Assembly: GCA_001655205.1 (NCBI GenBank)
Contig: LPNZ01008929.1
Coordinates: forward strand, 1-44,364
Direction of reading: 5' to 3'
DNA length: 44,364 nucleotides
Source: Lenisia limosa
Taxonomy: Eukaryota; Breviatea
The notes under the pieces are model-generated. The model saw only the letters and a program-made list of their open reading frames with translations. It did not search any database and was not told the DNA's origin. The first letter of the stretch is position 1, and each line of letters opens with the position of its first letter. The position numbers were made by a program, and so were the translations under genes. Positions 36,101 to 44,148 of the stretch are shown in pieces.

Positions 36101-37997
36101 TGCCTATCGTCTTCCCATGCGTACTGTGATTGTGGAGTGAGTGGCGATACCTTGTACTCCTTATTGTCTAGACGTGCGCTTGTGATTTCGGCTACACCAC
36201 GATTGAGAACAGTACTGAGCCTTGCACCTGGTTTGGCGGTGTGTTTTCTCACTTTTCAGTTCAAGCCAGTCCTGTGTCAATGATTGCTCGGGCTTTGGCG
36301 AATGTGTTTGTGGAGTCTGCCACTGTCAGGAAGGCTACTCGTGGGTTCGTCTCGTAGTTAACTGTTCAGTGAATTGGACTGTTCCTGCAATAAAACTGGT
36401 GGCGAATTGCTCTGTGCCTCCAATTGCTTCGACCATGGAGAATGCGTGGTGGGTGCTGCTTTATCTGTTGATGAAGTAGTGTGGAGAGTGTGTCTGCGAT
36501 CCTGGGTGGCAAGGCTCAGAGCTCTGCGACTGTCCAACTGATCAGCTGGACTGCGGTGGCAATGGAACCTGGGTGTGTGACGAGTGTGTCTGCGATGCCG
36601 GATTCGAAGGCACCACATGTGCCTGTGACCTCAACAAAGAGTGCGTCCTTGGCGACAACGGCCAAGCTTGCTCCGGTAACGGCATCTGCGAATGCGGGCA
36701 TTGTGTGTGCGAGCCAGGCTTTGGCCACCACCCAAACAGGACCAATGAGGACTGCTCATGCTCACAAAGCACGTGCGCATCTCTCTCCATTGATGTGGGC
36801 GCATGCTGTAGATTGACCTTTTAGCTGGAGTGCTCCGGGAACGGAGAGTGTCTTTGTGGCGAATGTCAGTGCAATGAGGGTTTCTCAGCAACCAACCTTC
36901 TCCTGCCGACAGATTGTGGTTGTGACGACTCGCTACTTTGCGACCAGTTTGACTACTGCAACGCTGGTTTGCAATGTTGCAGCTCAACTTACTTTCAGAC
37001 AAGGGACACGGGACCTGTCGCTGCAATCAGTGTGAATGTAGCAGTGCATGGAGTGGCTCCAATTGCGACTGTTCAACAAAGTCTTGTCTCTATGACTGCT
37101 GGGGGCAGGGAACGGTATGCCAGTGTTGCTGCTAACGCTGCAGTGTGTTTGTGGAGAGTGTCAGTGCAACAGCGGCTTCGGTGCGGACCCCTTGACCCCT
37201 GATGCGCCCAACACGTGCTCTTGCGTCCTTGATAAGGAGTGTCAAACTTTGGACATTGTTGACGATGTCTCGGGGTATGACCAAAGACGAGCTGACGGTT
37301 TAGCAACGTGACGTCATTGGTGTGTGGAGGCAAGGGCTCGTGCGTCTGTGGGCGCTGTGATTGTGAGACGGGTTGGGCAGGAGATGTGTGCGACATCTGC
37401 ATTAGCATGGACTGCCAAGAGGCCGCCGTGGTCGACTGCAGAGTTCAGGAGTCTTGCGGCGCATGCACAGTATGTCTTGTTTGCTACTAACATCACTAGA
37501 GTGTGGACTGTTTTTGGTGCTCAGGTGAATGCGGTGACGCTGATTACTGTGAAGACAAGGTACGCGGTAAACTGACCTCACGCCTAGGTTGTGTCGGAAT
37601 GTGTGGCAGAAGCTGTTGTCTCGGAGGAGGCGGTGGTGGTGGTGTCGTTCACGGCAGTACTAGGTTTCCTTGGCCTCGTGTCAGCTGCAGCCATTTTCAA
37701 AGGAATTCAGGTGGGTTCCTGCCAGGCCTAATGTTGTAGACGGCTCGCAACAAGCGACAATGGAACAGGTTCAATGCAGCAATGAAGGAAAAGCAATGGG
37801 ATAACAAGGGTAGGAGGTCCTTTATCGTCAAGTCACTCTTTAGAAAATGTGCTGTATGAGGGTGAAGTCGGAATGACCACCCAAAACCCTCTTTATGGAG
37901 TAGGTTATAACCAAGTCAAATGCACACTGACATTCAGGATGAAGCCTCTGTTGAGGGAGATAATGTCGACACTCTGTCCATTTTGAAAGAAATTTAG
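30182..37997 (+). CDS. ITGB: integrin beta subunit with ~30 I-EGF modules
   Basis: ATG 30182 opens a signal peptide (ALRLMSLILFLFSVAFFVTE). A PSI domain follows (RCDVCLLNPECGWCAGAGG), then a hybrid part (MTPTEVAVKIRKGETVKVNV) and a beta-I domain with DLIFVEDLSDSFENDL (MIDAS motif DxSxS), LRLGFSSFINK, a RRILLLSTD strand and QQLSSDSSNIFEAIQDAF. From about 32.4 to 37.57 kb comes a long cysteine-rich stalk of repeated CxCGxCxC I-EGF modules, about 30 by eye against four in animals. The end encodes one transmembrane helix, KRQWNRFNAAMKEKQWDNK, and tail motifs NVLY and NPLY; the stop is TAG 37995-37997. These are the talin/kindlin-type sites of integrin beta tails. Many short introns are present; gap 35428-35542 removes part of the stalk. 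Predicted size is about 1900 residues, against roughly 800 in animals. Confidence 0.96.
30303..30378 (+). repeat. 38-bp tandem duplication in intron 1 of integrin beta
   Basis: Two near-identical copies (30303-30340 and 30341-30378) both start TGATGTCGTCC and contain TTTATTCATGAGGTCTT. They lie inside the first intron, which runs from GTGGGT at about 30252 to the acceptor before the PSI exon near 30403. Confidence 0.85.
30400..32400 (+). other. integrin beta head: PSI, hybrid and beta-I domains
   Basis: The PSI cysteines are encoded at about 30403-30721. The MIDAS motif DLSDS is at 30923-30937. The strand ending in STD (the MIDAS Asp of the TTD motif in animals) is near 31540. SSDSSNIFEAI near 32065 matches the LSxDSSNVxxLI stretch that ends the beta-I domain. 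The region after it (TRTFEVSLLYDGAEW, then CDCPFTC) matches the second half of the hybrid domain entering the first EGF module. Confidence 0.9.
32410..37570 (+). repeat. array of ~30 cysteine-rich I-EGF modules
   Basis: Modules of about 35-45 residues with the pattern C-x-C-G-x-C-x-C-x(6-9)-G-x-x-C-x-C recur. Clear cores include CGKCTC (32497), CGECECQ (33321), CGECNCD (33452), CGSCQCD (34327), CGECNCS (34867), CGTCVCD (35009), CGECVCE (35144), CGTCACT (35765), CGLCICD (35896), CGVCQCS (36022), CGECVCD (36480), CGHCVCE (36695), CGECQCN (36857 and about 37152) and CGRCDCE (37349). The count of about 30 is by eye and ignores anything in gap 35428-35542. Confidence 0.88.
35428..35542. other. assembly gap (115 N) in integrin beta stalk
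   Basis: The gap follows a poly-C run that starts right after a GTAAG donor, so the run is in an intron. The next EGF exon may be partly lost. Confidence 0.99.
37631..37700 (+). other. integrin beta transmembrane helix
   Basis: VVVVSFTAVLGFLGLVSAAA is followed by IFKGIQ and a basic juxtamembrane stretch. It is preceded by the last Cys-containing ectodomain exon (VVSECVAEAVVSEE). Confidence 0.92.
37846..37896 (+). other. integrin beta tail NVLY and NPLY motifs
   Basis: NVLY is encoded at 37846-37857 and NPLY at 37885-37896, spaced as the two NPxY motifs of animal beta tails, which bind talin (membrane-proximal) and kindlin (distal). The first has Val in place of Pro. Confidence 0.9.
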
Positions 37998-38477
37998 GGA
38001 ATTATCTCAGGTAGTAATATTATGTACATTAGCCTCATGTTATTTTTCTTCTATTTTGATACATCTTTTCGCTTTTCTGGCCACCTTTGGTGAATAAGTT
38101 CAAAAATGAGTACAGTTTCAAGCACTGCCCAAGTGCCCAAGTCGTGTTAGTCAGGGGGGGGGTGAGCAGCTGGCGGTGGCGAGACAGGGTGATCGACCTA
38201 TCCAGACTGTATTCACTTGGTATTCACAGGCGGTGATGATGACAAGTGAACGTGTGATACTGATAAAAGAAGACTAACAAAAACCTTGGTGGGCGACCGG
38301 TTTTTTTTTTTCTCCGGACTTTCTGTTTCTAGGGTGAACACCCCCCCAGATTATTGATACATTAAAAAGTTATCAGGAAAAGCAGGAAAGAGCGAAAGAG
38401 CAAGGAGTAAGTGTGCAGGAAGGTGTATAAGTGTATAAATAACTTGGTAAGGTAGATATTCTTGATAGTCGGTTGAG
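37998..38477. other. intergenic between integrin beta and reductase gene
   Basis: A 480-bp spacer with a G-run near 38153-38161, a T-run near 38301 and a C-run near 38341. It should contain the promoter of the downstream plus-strand gene. No coding signal is seen. Confidence 0.45.
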
Positions 38478-40252
38478 ATGGATATGCTTTCTGCTTGCCA
38501 TAGCTTCTTTGAGGAGCCTGTTCTTCAACATTGTTTATTGACGATTGGAATTGTTGCTGTTGCTGTAAGCAGATTTTCAATTTTGACCTCATTTCTCAGT
38601 TCTATTTCCTTAAAGTCATCCGCTTTGTCTATTCCGAGTTTTTAAGGCCAGCCCAAAACTTAAGGCGTTATGGAGGCGATTATGTTGGTATGCAGTCCCC
38701 TTCCCCCTTTCCCCTTTCACAACCGAACCTCTCTTCTTTGAGTGTATTGAAGACCCCTTGTGTTTCCCTAATCTGAAAAGGTTGTTACCCTCTCACACTG
38801 CAGTGATCACTGGTGCTACTGACGGTATTGGCCTTGGCTTTGCCCATGTTCTTGCTGACAAGGGACACAACCTCGTGCTCATCGCAAGAAACCAGAACAA
38901 GCTCAATGCTGTCAAAGCTGAAATTGGTAGCTTGGTTCAATCTACCTTCATGTTCTCATTATCTTTTTTATTTGCGTTCTAACCTCCCAGCCCCTCGCGC
39001 TCGTGTTACCGTTGTTAGTATGAGGGGGGAGAGTATGTTTTAAATGGGTGACTATTGAGAGACAACGTGTAGTACATGAGATTACGTCACCTACCAATCG
39101 ATAATCCCCAATGACCATCAAGCTATCTGCGCTGACTTTGCCAACATGAATGAGGCAGATTGGGAAAAACTTGAGTCCCAGCTTTCTGGAAACATTTCTA
39201 TCCTCAGTGAGCTTTGTTGCAAAATAAGATGATTTGTTGAAGCCATGTTATTCCTTTTGTGCATTCGTTAGCTAACTATGCAGTCAACAATGTTGGAACG
39301 AACGTTGAGTACCCCTCCAAGTTCCTGGACTCTCCCGTTGAGATGGAGAAAGTGGGGCTATTCTTTTGAAATCACCTTTTCAGATCATGCATGATGTCAA
39401 TGTCGTCTCCATGCAAAAGATGACGCGTATCGTCCTCCCTAAAATGATCAACCGGTTTGCCCCGTATTCCTCGCTTTTTTTTTTTCTCTTTTTTAATTTC
39501 GAATGTAAACATCTTCTTCGTTTGTCCCCTCCCCTCATTGGATTTGAGTTAACATGTTAGTCGCCAGGGTGCCATTATCAACCTGTCATCAGCAATGGCC
39601 CTCTCGACAATGCCGCTCTTTTCGCTCTACGCTGGTTCCAAGGCCTACACCAGGTCCTTCACCAAGGTCTGAAGAGCCTGCTAGATGACATGAAGTAATA
39701 AGCAGTAATTTGACCGCTTAGGCCCTCGCCGCCGAGGTTAAGTCTTATGGCATCGATGTCATGTGTGCGACGCCCTACTTCGTCGTAAGAGGGACCGCAA
39801 TTAATGTCCCGTGATTTAACGTTTCAGGTGTCTCAGCTCTCTAAAATCCGCAAACCTTCCCTCACCGTGCCCACTCCCAAGTCTTTTGCCAAGTCCACCC
39901 TTGGTCACCTTGGATACACCGATGAAACTTGCGGATTCTGGGCCCATACTCTCATTCGGTTCGTTCTCTTGTATTACCATTTTCCTTCCTATTGTACATA
40001 CACACATATATTGTCCTTTTCTTCTACTTTTTTCTTCCTATCCCTTTCTCAGACTTTTTCCTTCTGACTCTCCAGTGACGTCATTAATGGACTTCCTGAG
40101 TTCATTGTCACCGGTCGCGTTAAGGCCATGCATGAGGACATCCGCCGCCGCGCCCTTGCCGTGAGAGAGTGTCTACTTTTAGTTTTTCATTTCATGCCTG
40201 TTTTTGTGATCCTATTTAGAAGAAGGCCCGTATGGAGAAGAAGGACGAGTAA
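38478..40252 (+). CDS. HSD17B12: very-long-chain 3-ketoacyl-CoA reductase / 17-beta-HSD12-like SDR
   Basis: This is an ER membrane short-chain dehydrogenase. The closest family (HSD17B12, yeast KAR/IFA38, LET-767) performs the NADPH-dependent second step of very-long-chain fatty acid elongation. ATG 38478 (MDMLSACHSFFEEPVLQH) leads into a membrane segment (LLTIGIVAVAFYFLKVIRFV). Next come the Rossmann motif ITGATDGIGLGFA, NNVGTNVEYPSKFLD, the active-site region (AIINLSSAMALS, then the YAGSK pair of Tyr and Lys), and SQLSKIRKPSLTVPTPKSF, which matches LAKIRKPTLDKPSPETF in animal enzymes. The protein ends KKARMEKKDE with TAA at 40250-40252; KKDE fits the KKxx ER-retrieval signal. About ten exons have short introns. 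Substrate preference cannot be read from sequence alone; a steroid role is possible but less likely in a protist. Confidence 0.95.
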
Positions 40253-40312
40253 TTTGTTGATGGATTGGTTAGGAAGAAGGACGAGTAATTTGTTGTTGAT
40301 GGATTGGTTAGG
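40238..40312 (+). repeat. 36-39 bp tandem duplication across the reductase stop codon
   Basis: Copy 1 (40238-40273) begins AAGAAGGACGAGTAATTTG and contains the stop codon. Copy 2 (40274-40312) repeats it with three extra bases. Only copy 1 is translated, so copy 2 is in the 3' UTR. Confidence 0.9.
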
Positions 40313-40509
40313 AAATCAGCAGGAGGAAATCAGAATAAATATCAAATCAGCTAATATTACATAATACAAGAAACACACATCCTTGAACCATGACGAGAAA
40401 GACTTCACTTTTTGATGATCATTTTCATTCGTCTTCGTCTTACCCCTAAAGATCTCTTGGCTTTCTACAACAATGAAAATTAGGCATTTGTGTCAACGGA
40501 CCCCCCTCC

Positions 40510-42534
40510 TCACATCTCCAGAAAGGTGATTTGTGGATGATGGGGCGTCTGAAAGGTTATTAGAGACAAGAGAAGATAAACAGAAGGGTTATTAGAGACA
40601 AGAGAAGATAACATAGTTCCACTCAAAACCGAGGATAGTGGCTTTCTTGAAGTGCCCGATGATAACTGCTTATGAAAACACACAAACAAGAGTTTTAACA
40701 ACAAAAAAAAAACAAAGCCCCGTATTTGAGTTGGTCCCTCAAGAGTCCCTCAATCAAGGACACTTTTGTATACAGAACAGTAATGTAGTATTTAATAACG
40801 ATAGATAATAAAAGAGAAATATGAAGCTAACCATATGTTGTTTGTGGCTGTTTTGGTTGGGTGGCTGGTAACACAGTCTGCCCAGTAGCCTTACAAGCCA
40901 TCTACAATGTAAGCCAGTTGCTCTACCAAACACTGTCAGGAAATATGTTACTTCAGTATTTGAATTGATTGTTACTAATGCAAAAGATTCAACCATGGGG
41001 GGGGGGGGGGNNNNNNNNNNNNNNNNNNNNNNNNNNNNNNNNNNNNNNNNNNNNNNNNNNNNNNNNNNNNNNNNNNNNNNNNNNNNNNNNNNNNNNNNNN
41101 NNNNNAAGGGAACTGTGTAAATGACTCACTCGACTCGCAATATGCTGGACGGGATTACTATCACGCTTGTCATCATGGTGAGAATGGATTATTGACGCAG
41201 GGGGGAATTGGTTCCTGAAGTCAGGAGACTGTGTGAATGTCGTGCTCTCATTTGTCATCTGTGTCACCTAAGGGCAGTCATTTTCTTTTATCAGACGAAT
41301 TTCATTGGTCAGCTCCTCCTACCTGGTAGCTGGCAGCAGACACTTGGGTTGTCGGCTTGGGGACAGCCATGAAGGCTACAGCCATTTTCGTGGCTTTTCG
41401 GTGCTTCATAGAGGGGGGCGGAAGTGTATCCAATATCGACACTAGAGGGAATGAAATGTCTTGTCACTTGGGAATTGAAGTTGGAATGCAGAAAAAAAGG
41501 AAGTCATATCTATCTCGCATCACTCCAAACCTGGCGCGGGTGTCTGGGAGAGAACGGGGCTTTGGCTGATGAGGTCATCTTCAAAATCAGAGTCTGAGGA
41601 TTCTGGGGGGGAATAAATAGGATTAAACAAAATATATCATATATCAGATGTATCATCAAAATACCCAGGACAGGGAATATTCATCTAAATACCCAGGACA
41701 ATATTCAAGTGGGAGACACACCCTTATACCCTGTTTTGATGAGGTAAGCGAATCAGAACTGAGACTCGAATAGCTGTCAACCTGAGTGCCTGGAGGAATA
41801 GCAGCTAACAATGTCACATGACAAGAATAATGAGACAAAAAATCTAAAAAAAATACCACATACCATCAAGAGGCTGACTGTTAAGCTTCTTATTAACGGT
41901 CCATTTTTGTGGGGGGGAAGAAGGCTCAGAATCTCGTGAAGACTAACCGATTATTCATCAAAATGCTTTTTGGTTTGCAAAGGTTTCAATTTTTAGTTTT
42001 ATATCTAGAATTTTTTTATACTTGATACCATATTGTATTACATATTATATAGCTATTATATATGATCGATATATCATGTAGTATATAGTACATAAAATTA
42101 TTTGATGTAGTACACAAGACATACATAATACACACATACATACATATGATGTGTTTTCTTGCTCTCAAAAATAGAGACTTATGAACAGGAAACTCACTTG
42201 GGATGAGAAAAAAGACGCCATTGCGGGTTTAGTGAGAGGCTGTTCGCTTGTTTTGGCAATTTGCTTTTTGACAGAACGATATTTGTTGTTATCCCGAGGC
42301 GGTTTAGGGTTCTTTTGAGGCACCCGTGATAGGGTCGGTTTTGGAGCCTCCTTCTCCAGGCTCACCTTGCACTCACTTGTGGCCTGGATAGTTAGTCTGA
42401 AATGCCTTGCTTACATCATGAATCTAACAGCAAACCTGGGATGGTAACGAAAGATGGAAAGATGATTTCGATGAAGGTGCTTGGGAAAGAAGGTTCGATG
42501 ACACCTGGAACTTGGGCGTGTTTCGTGATTCCTG
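40510..42534 (-). CDS. unrecognised Ser/Pro/Lys-rich protein, 5' end and gap unresolved
   Basis: I do not recognise this protein. Minus-strand exons join in phase: QESRNTPKFQVSSNLLSQAP (about 42.53 kb), VSLEKEAPKPTLSRVPQKNP and KPAMASFFSSQ (42.36-42.19), SSRDSEPSSPPQKWTVNKK (41.93), AAIPPGTQVDSYSSLSSDS (41.81), ESSDSDFEDDLISQSPVLSQ (41.60), SMKHRKATKMAVAFMAVPKP (about 41.40) and VTQMTNESTTFTQSPDFRN (41.27-41.15). Then gap 41011-41105 interrupts. After the gap come KATGQTVLPATQPKQPQTTY, a hydrophobic IIGHFKKATILGFEWNY and TPHHPQITFLEM, with the stop TGA at 40510-40512. Low complexity, many Ser-Pro and an acidic SSDSDFEDD patch suggest a nuclear or regulatory protein. No start ATG was identified; earlier exons may exist. 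Confidence 0.6.
40555..40611 (-). repeat. 25-bp tandem duplication forming an intron
   Basis: Copies at 40555-40579 and 40587-40611. On the minus strand each reads TTATCTTCTCTTGTCTCTAA plus TAACC, so each holds a CTAATAAC branchpoint-like string. Together with the GT donor and TTTCAG acceptor they make up nearly the whole last intron of the minus-strand Ser/Pro-rich gene. Confidence 0.8.
41011..41105. other. assembly gap (95 N) next to poly-G
   Basis: The gap follows a run of about 14 G and interrupts the minus-strand Ser/Pro-rich gene. Confidence 0.99.
41654..41705 (-). repeat. 24-28 bp tandem duplication inside an intron
   Basis: Copies at 41654-41681 and 41682-41705 share AATACCCAGGACA followed by AATATT. 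They lie in the intron between the exon ending SSLSSDSLTSSKQ and the exon starting ESSDSDFEDD. Confidence 0.75.
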
Positions 42535-43180
42535 CTTTTGTTAAAAATCTTAATAATTTCGCAGGTTATTCGCGGATTTCGCGGAGTATTCGGAATTGTT
42601 CTGTTTTGCGATATTTTTCGCTCGCTTCGTGCGCCTCTCACATTTTAAATATGAAAACAGCGAATTGTCTCCGCCACACAGTAACATTTTTTGTTGGCTT
42701 TTTTGCGGGTTGCTACAACTTTCTTTATCTCTCTCCTTGCCTCTATTTTATATTGCAAAGCGAGATGTGCATCAAACTTTTGGGGTCGAGTCTTGCACAA
42801 GTTTGGTTTTTTTTGGAGAAAAAAAGAAAAAAAAAAAAACAGAAGAAAAAAAAAAGAAAAAAAGAAGTGTTCTCTTTTTTCTTTTTTGGGTGTTCTCAAA
42901 CAATTTCCTGATCTCTATCTATTGCTCTCTGAATTGATTGTTATTGAAAGATACAATCATTTGAAAAGAGAAAAGAGAAAAGAGAACGAGATGCATTGAA
43001 CATTGAGAAATGAGGAATTTGCCCCAAGAAAGTATCCGAATCTCCAAATCCATCCAATCGTGGTGGCGGATATTTGTTGGAATAAAAATACTTATGTGTG
43101 CAATAGACGCTCAAGGCGGGAAAAGAAACAGAAGCTCTTCCTACAATCCAAAATAACAAGCTGAAAAAAAGAAAAAAAAT
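42535..43180. other. no gene resolved; A/T homopolymer-rich
   Basis: This stretch should hold the 5' part of the minus-strand Ser/Pro-rich gene. It contains long A-rich runs at 42820-42870 and short GAAAAGAGAAAAGAG repeats at 42963-42985. An open minus frame with YKIEARREIKKVVATRKK (about 42.71-42.78 kb) is not convincingly coding. Confidence 0.4.
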
Positions 43181-43232
43181 CGCTCCTAACTGGGCTCGAA
43201 CCAGTGACCTATCGGTTAACAGCCGAGCGCTC
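43181..43232 (-). tRNA. tRNA-Asn(GTT), 5' part lost in a gap
   Basis: Read on the minus strand, the visible 52 nt contain the anticodon arm CGGCTGTTAACCG with anticodon GTT, a variable loop AGGTC, a T arm ACTGG-TTCGAGC-CCAGT, and a 3' acceptor strand TAGGAGC plus discriminator G. This is the arrangement of eukaryotic tRNA-Asn. The first ~22 nt (5' acceptor strand and D arm) fall in the N gap that starts at 43233. They are not found on the other side, so the gap is really longer than its 10 N. The gene is otherwise intact. An A/T-rich stretch with A-runs flanks its 3' end. Confidence 0.88.
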
Positions 43233-43242
43233 NNNNNNNNNN
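43233..43242. other. assembly gap (10 N placeholder)
   Basis: A 10-N run that cuts the tRNA-Asn. Its true length must be at least about 20 nt. Confidence 0.95.
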
Positions 43243-43575
43243 CGACAAACTTTCTAATAAGTTCAGAACAGTGAACAAAAAAAAATCCGAATTTTTGCTA
43301 AAGAAATTTTCCATGAGTACCTGACGTACCTCACCTCTCCCACCACCTCACTTACCTCAACTTTGTCTTCCAGCCTCACCCATAACCAGCCTACCAACTT
43401 TACCTTTTCTTTCCCTCATACCTCCACCTATTCGATTTACAACAATTGAATATCATCCCTATTACATTATTATGTGATAGGTGAAACCTATAAAACGGTT
43501 TGCACTTCGTGAACAGATCACCATCCCGCCGCCTCGCTCTAGTCTGTTTACCCGCTGCCCAGACCGCCCACCGCC

Positions 43576-43585
43576 NNNNNNNNNN
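43576..43585. other. assembly gap (10 N placeholder)
   Basis: A 10-N run inside the repeat-rich end, between two copies of related sequence, as expected where repeats fail to assemble. Confidence 0.95.
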
Positions 43586-44041
43586 GATAATACATTTTTT
43601 GTTCTTTCAAAATGAACGTTCCGCAGCTATATTCATGGAATCTCACCTACGACTACAAGGTGATTTGAACCGAACCCTCCCATCCACACCCTCACCATTT
43701 TAGCCGCCATTTTAGCCACCCCTTCCCCTGTAACCACAGCTTGAGATCATTGCCTTAGTGGGCTCTAGCAGGTCCTACCATCCCTACTCCACTACCTTGT
43801 CGGTAGGTGAAACCCGTAAAACGGTTTGCACTTTTTTTAGTGCCCAGATCGTCCCATCGCTAAGGTCCCTCTCTTTGTTCTTGCCCTGCTGCCAGCCAAG
43901 ATCTTCGTTTTCTGCCCCACCGTCAAGGCTTCTCATCATGCCACCGCCTCAAAAAGCCTATTCTGTATTTCTTTATACTTTGGTTTTTTGTTTTGTTTTC
44001 TTTTTACTGAATGTTTTTACGATAAATACATTTCCCCGTCC

Positions 44042-44148
44042 NNNNNNNNNNNNNNNNNNNNNNNNNNNNNNNNNNNNNNNNNNNNNNNNNNNNNNNNNNN
44101 NNNNNNNNNNNNNNNNNNNNNNNNNNNNNNNNNNNNNNNNNNNNNNNN
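44042..44148. other. assembly gap (107 N)
   Basis: Gap inside the repeat-rich end, flanked on both sides by copies of the ACATTT...TTCTTTCAAA motif. Confidence 0.99.

Noticed and set aside
32410-37570. EGF array as a Notch-, tenascin- or laminin-like protein
   Set aside because: The C-x-C-G-x-C-x-C spacing is integrin-type. The same gene has PSI, beta-I with DLSDS, and a tail with paired NxxY motifs.
42402-42911. Plus-strand open frame of 169 codons
   Set aside because: It overlaps the better supported minus-strand exons and ends in poly-A-coded lysine runs. The composition is not protein-like.
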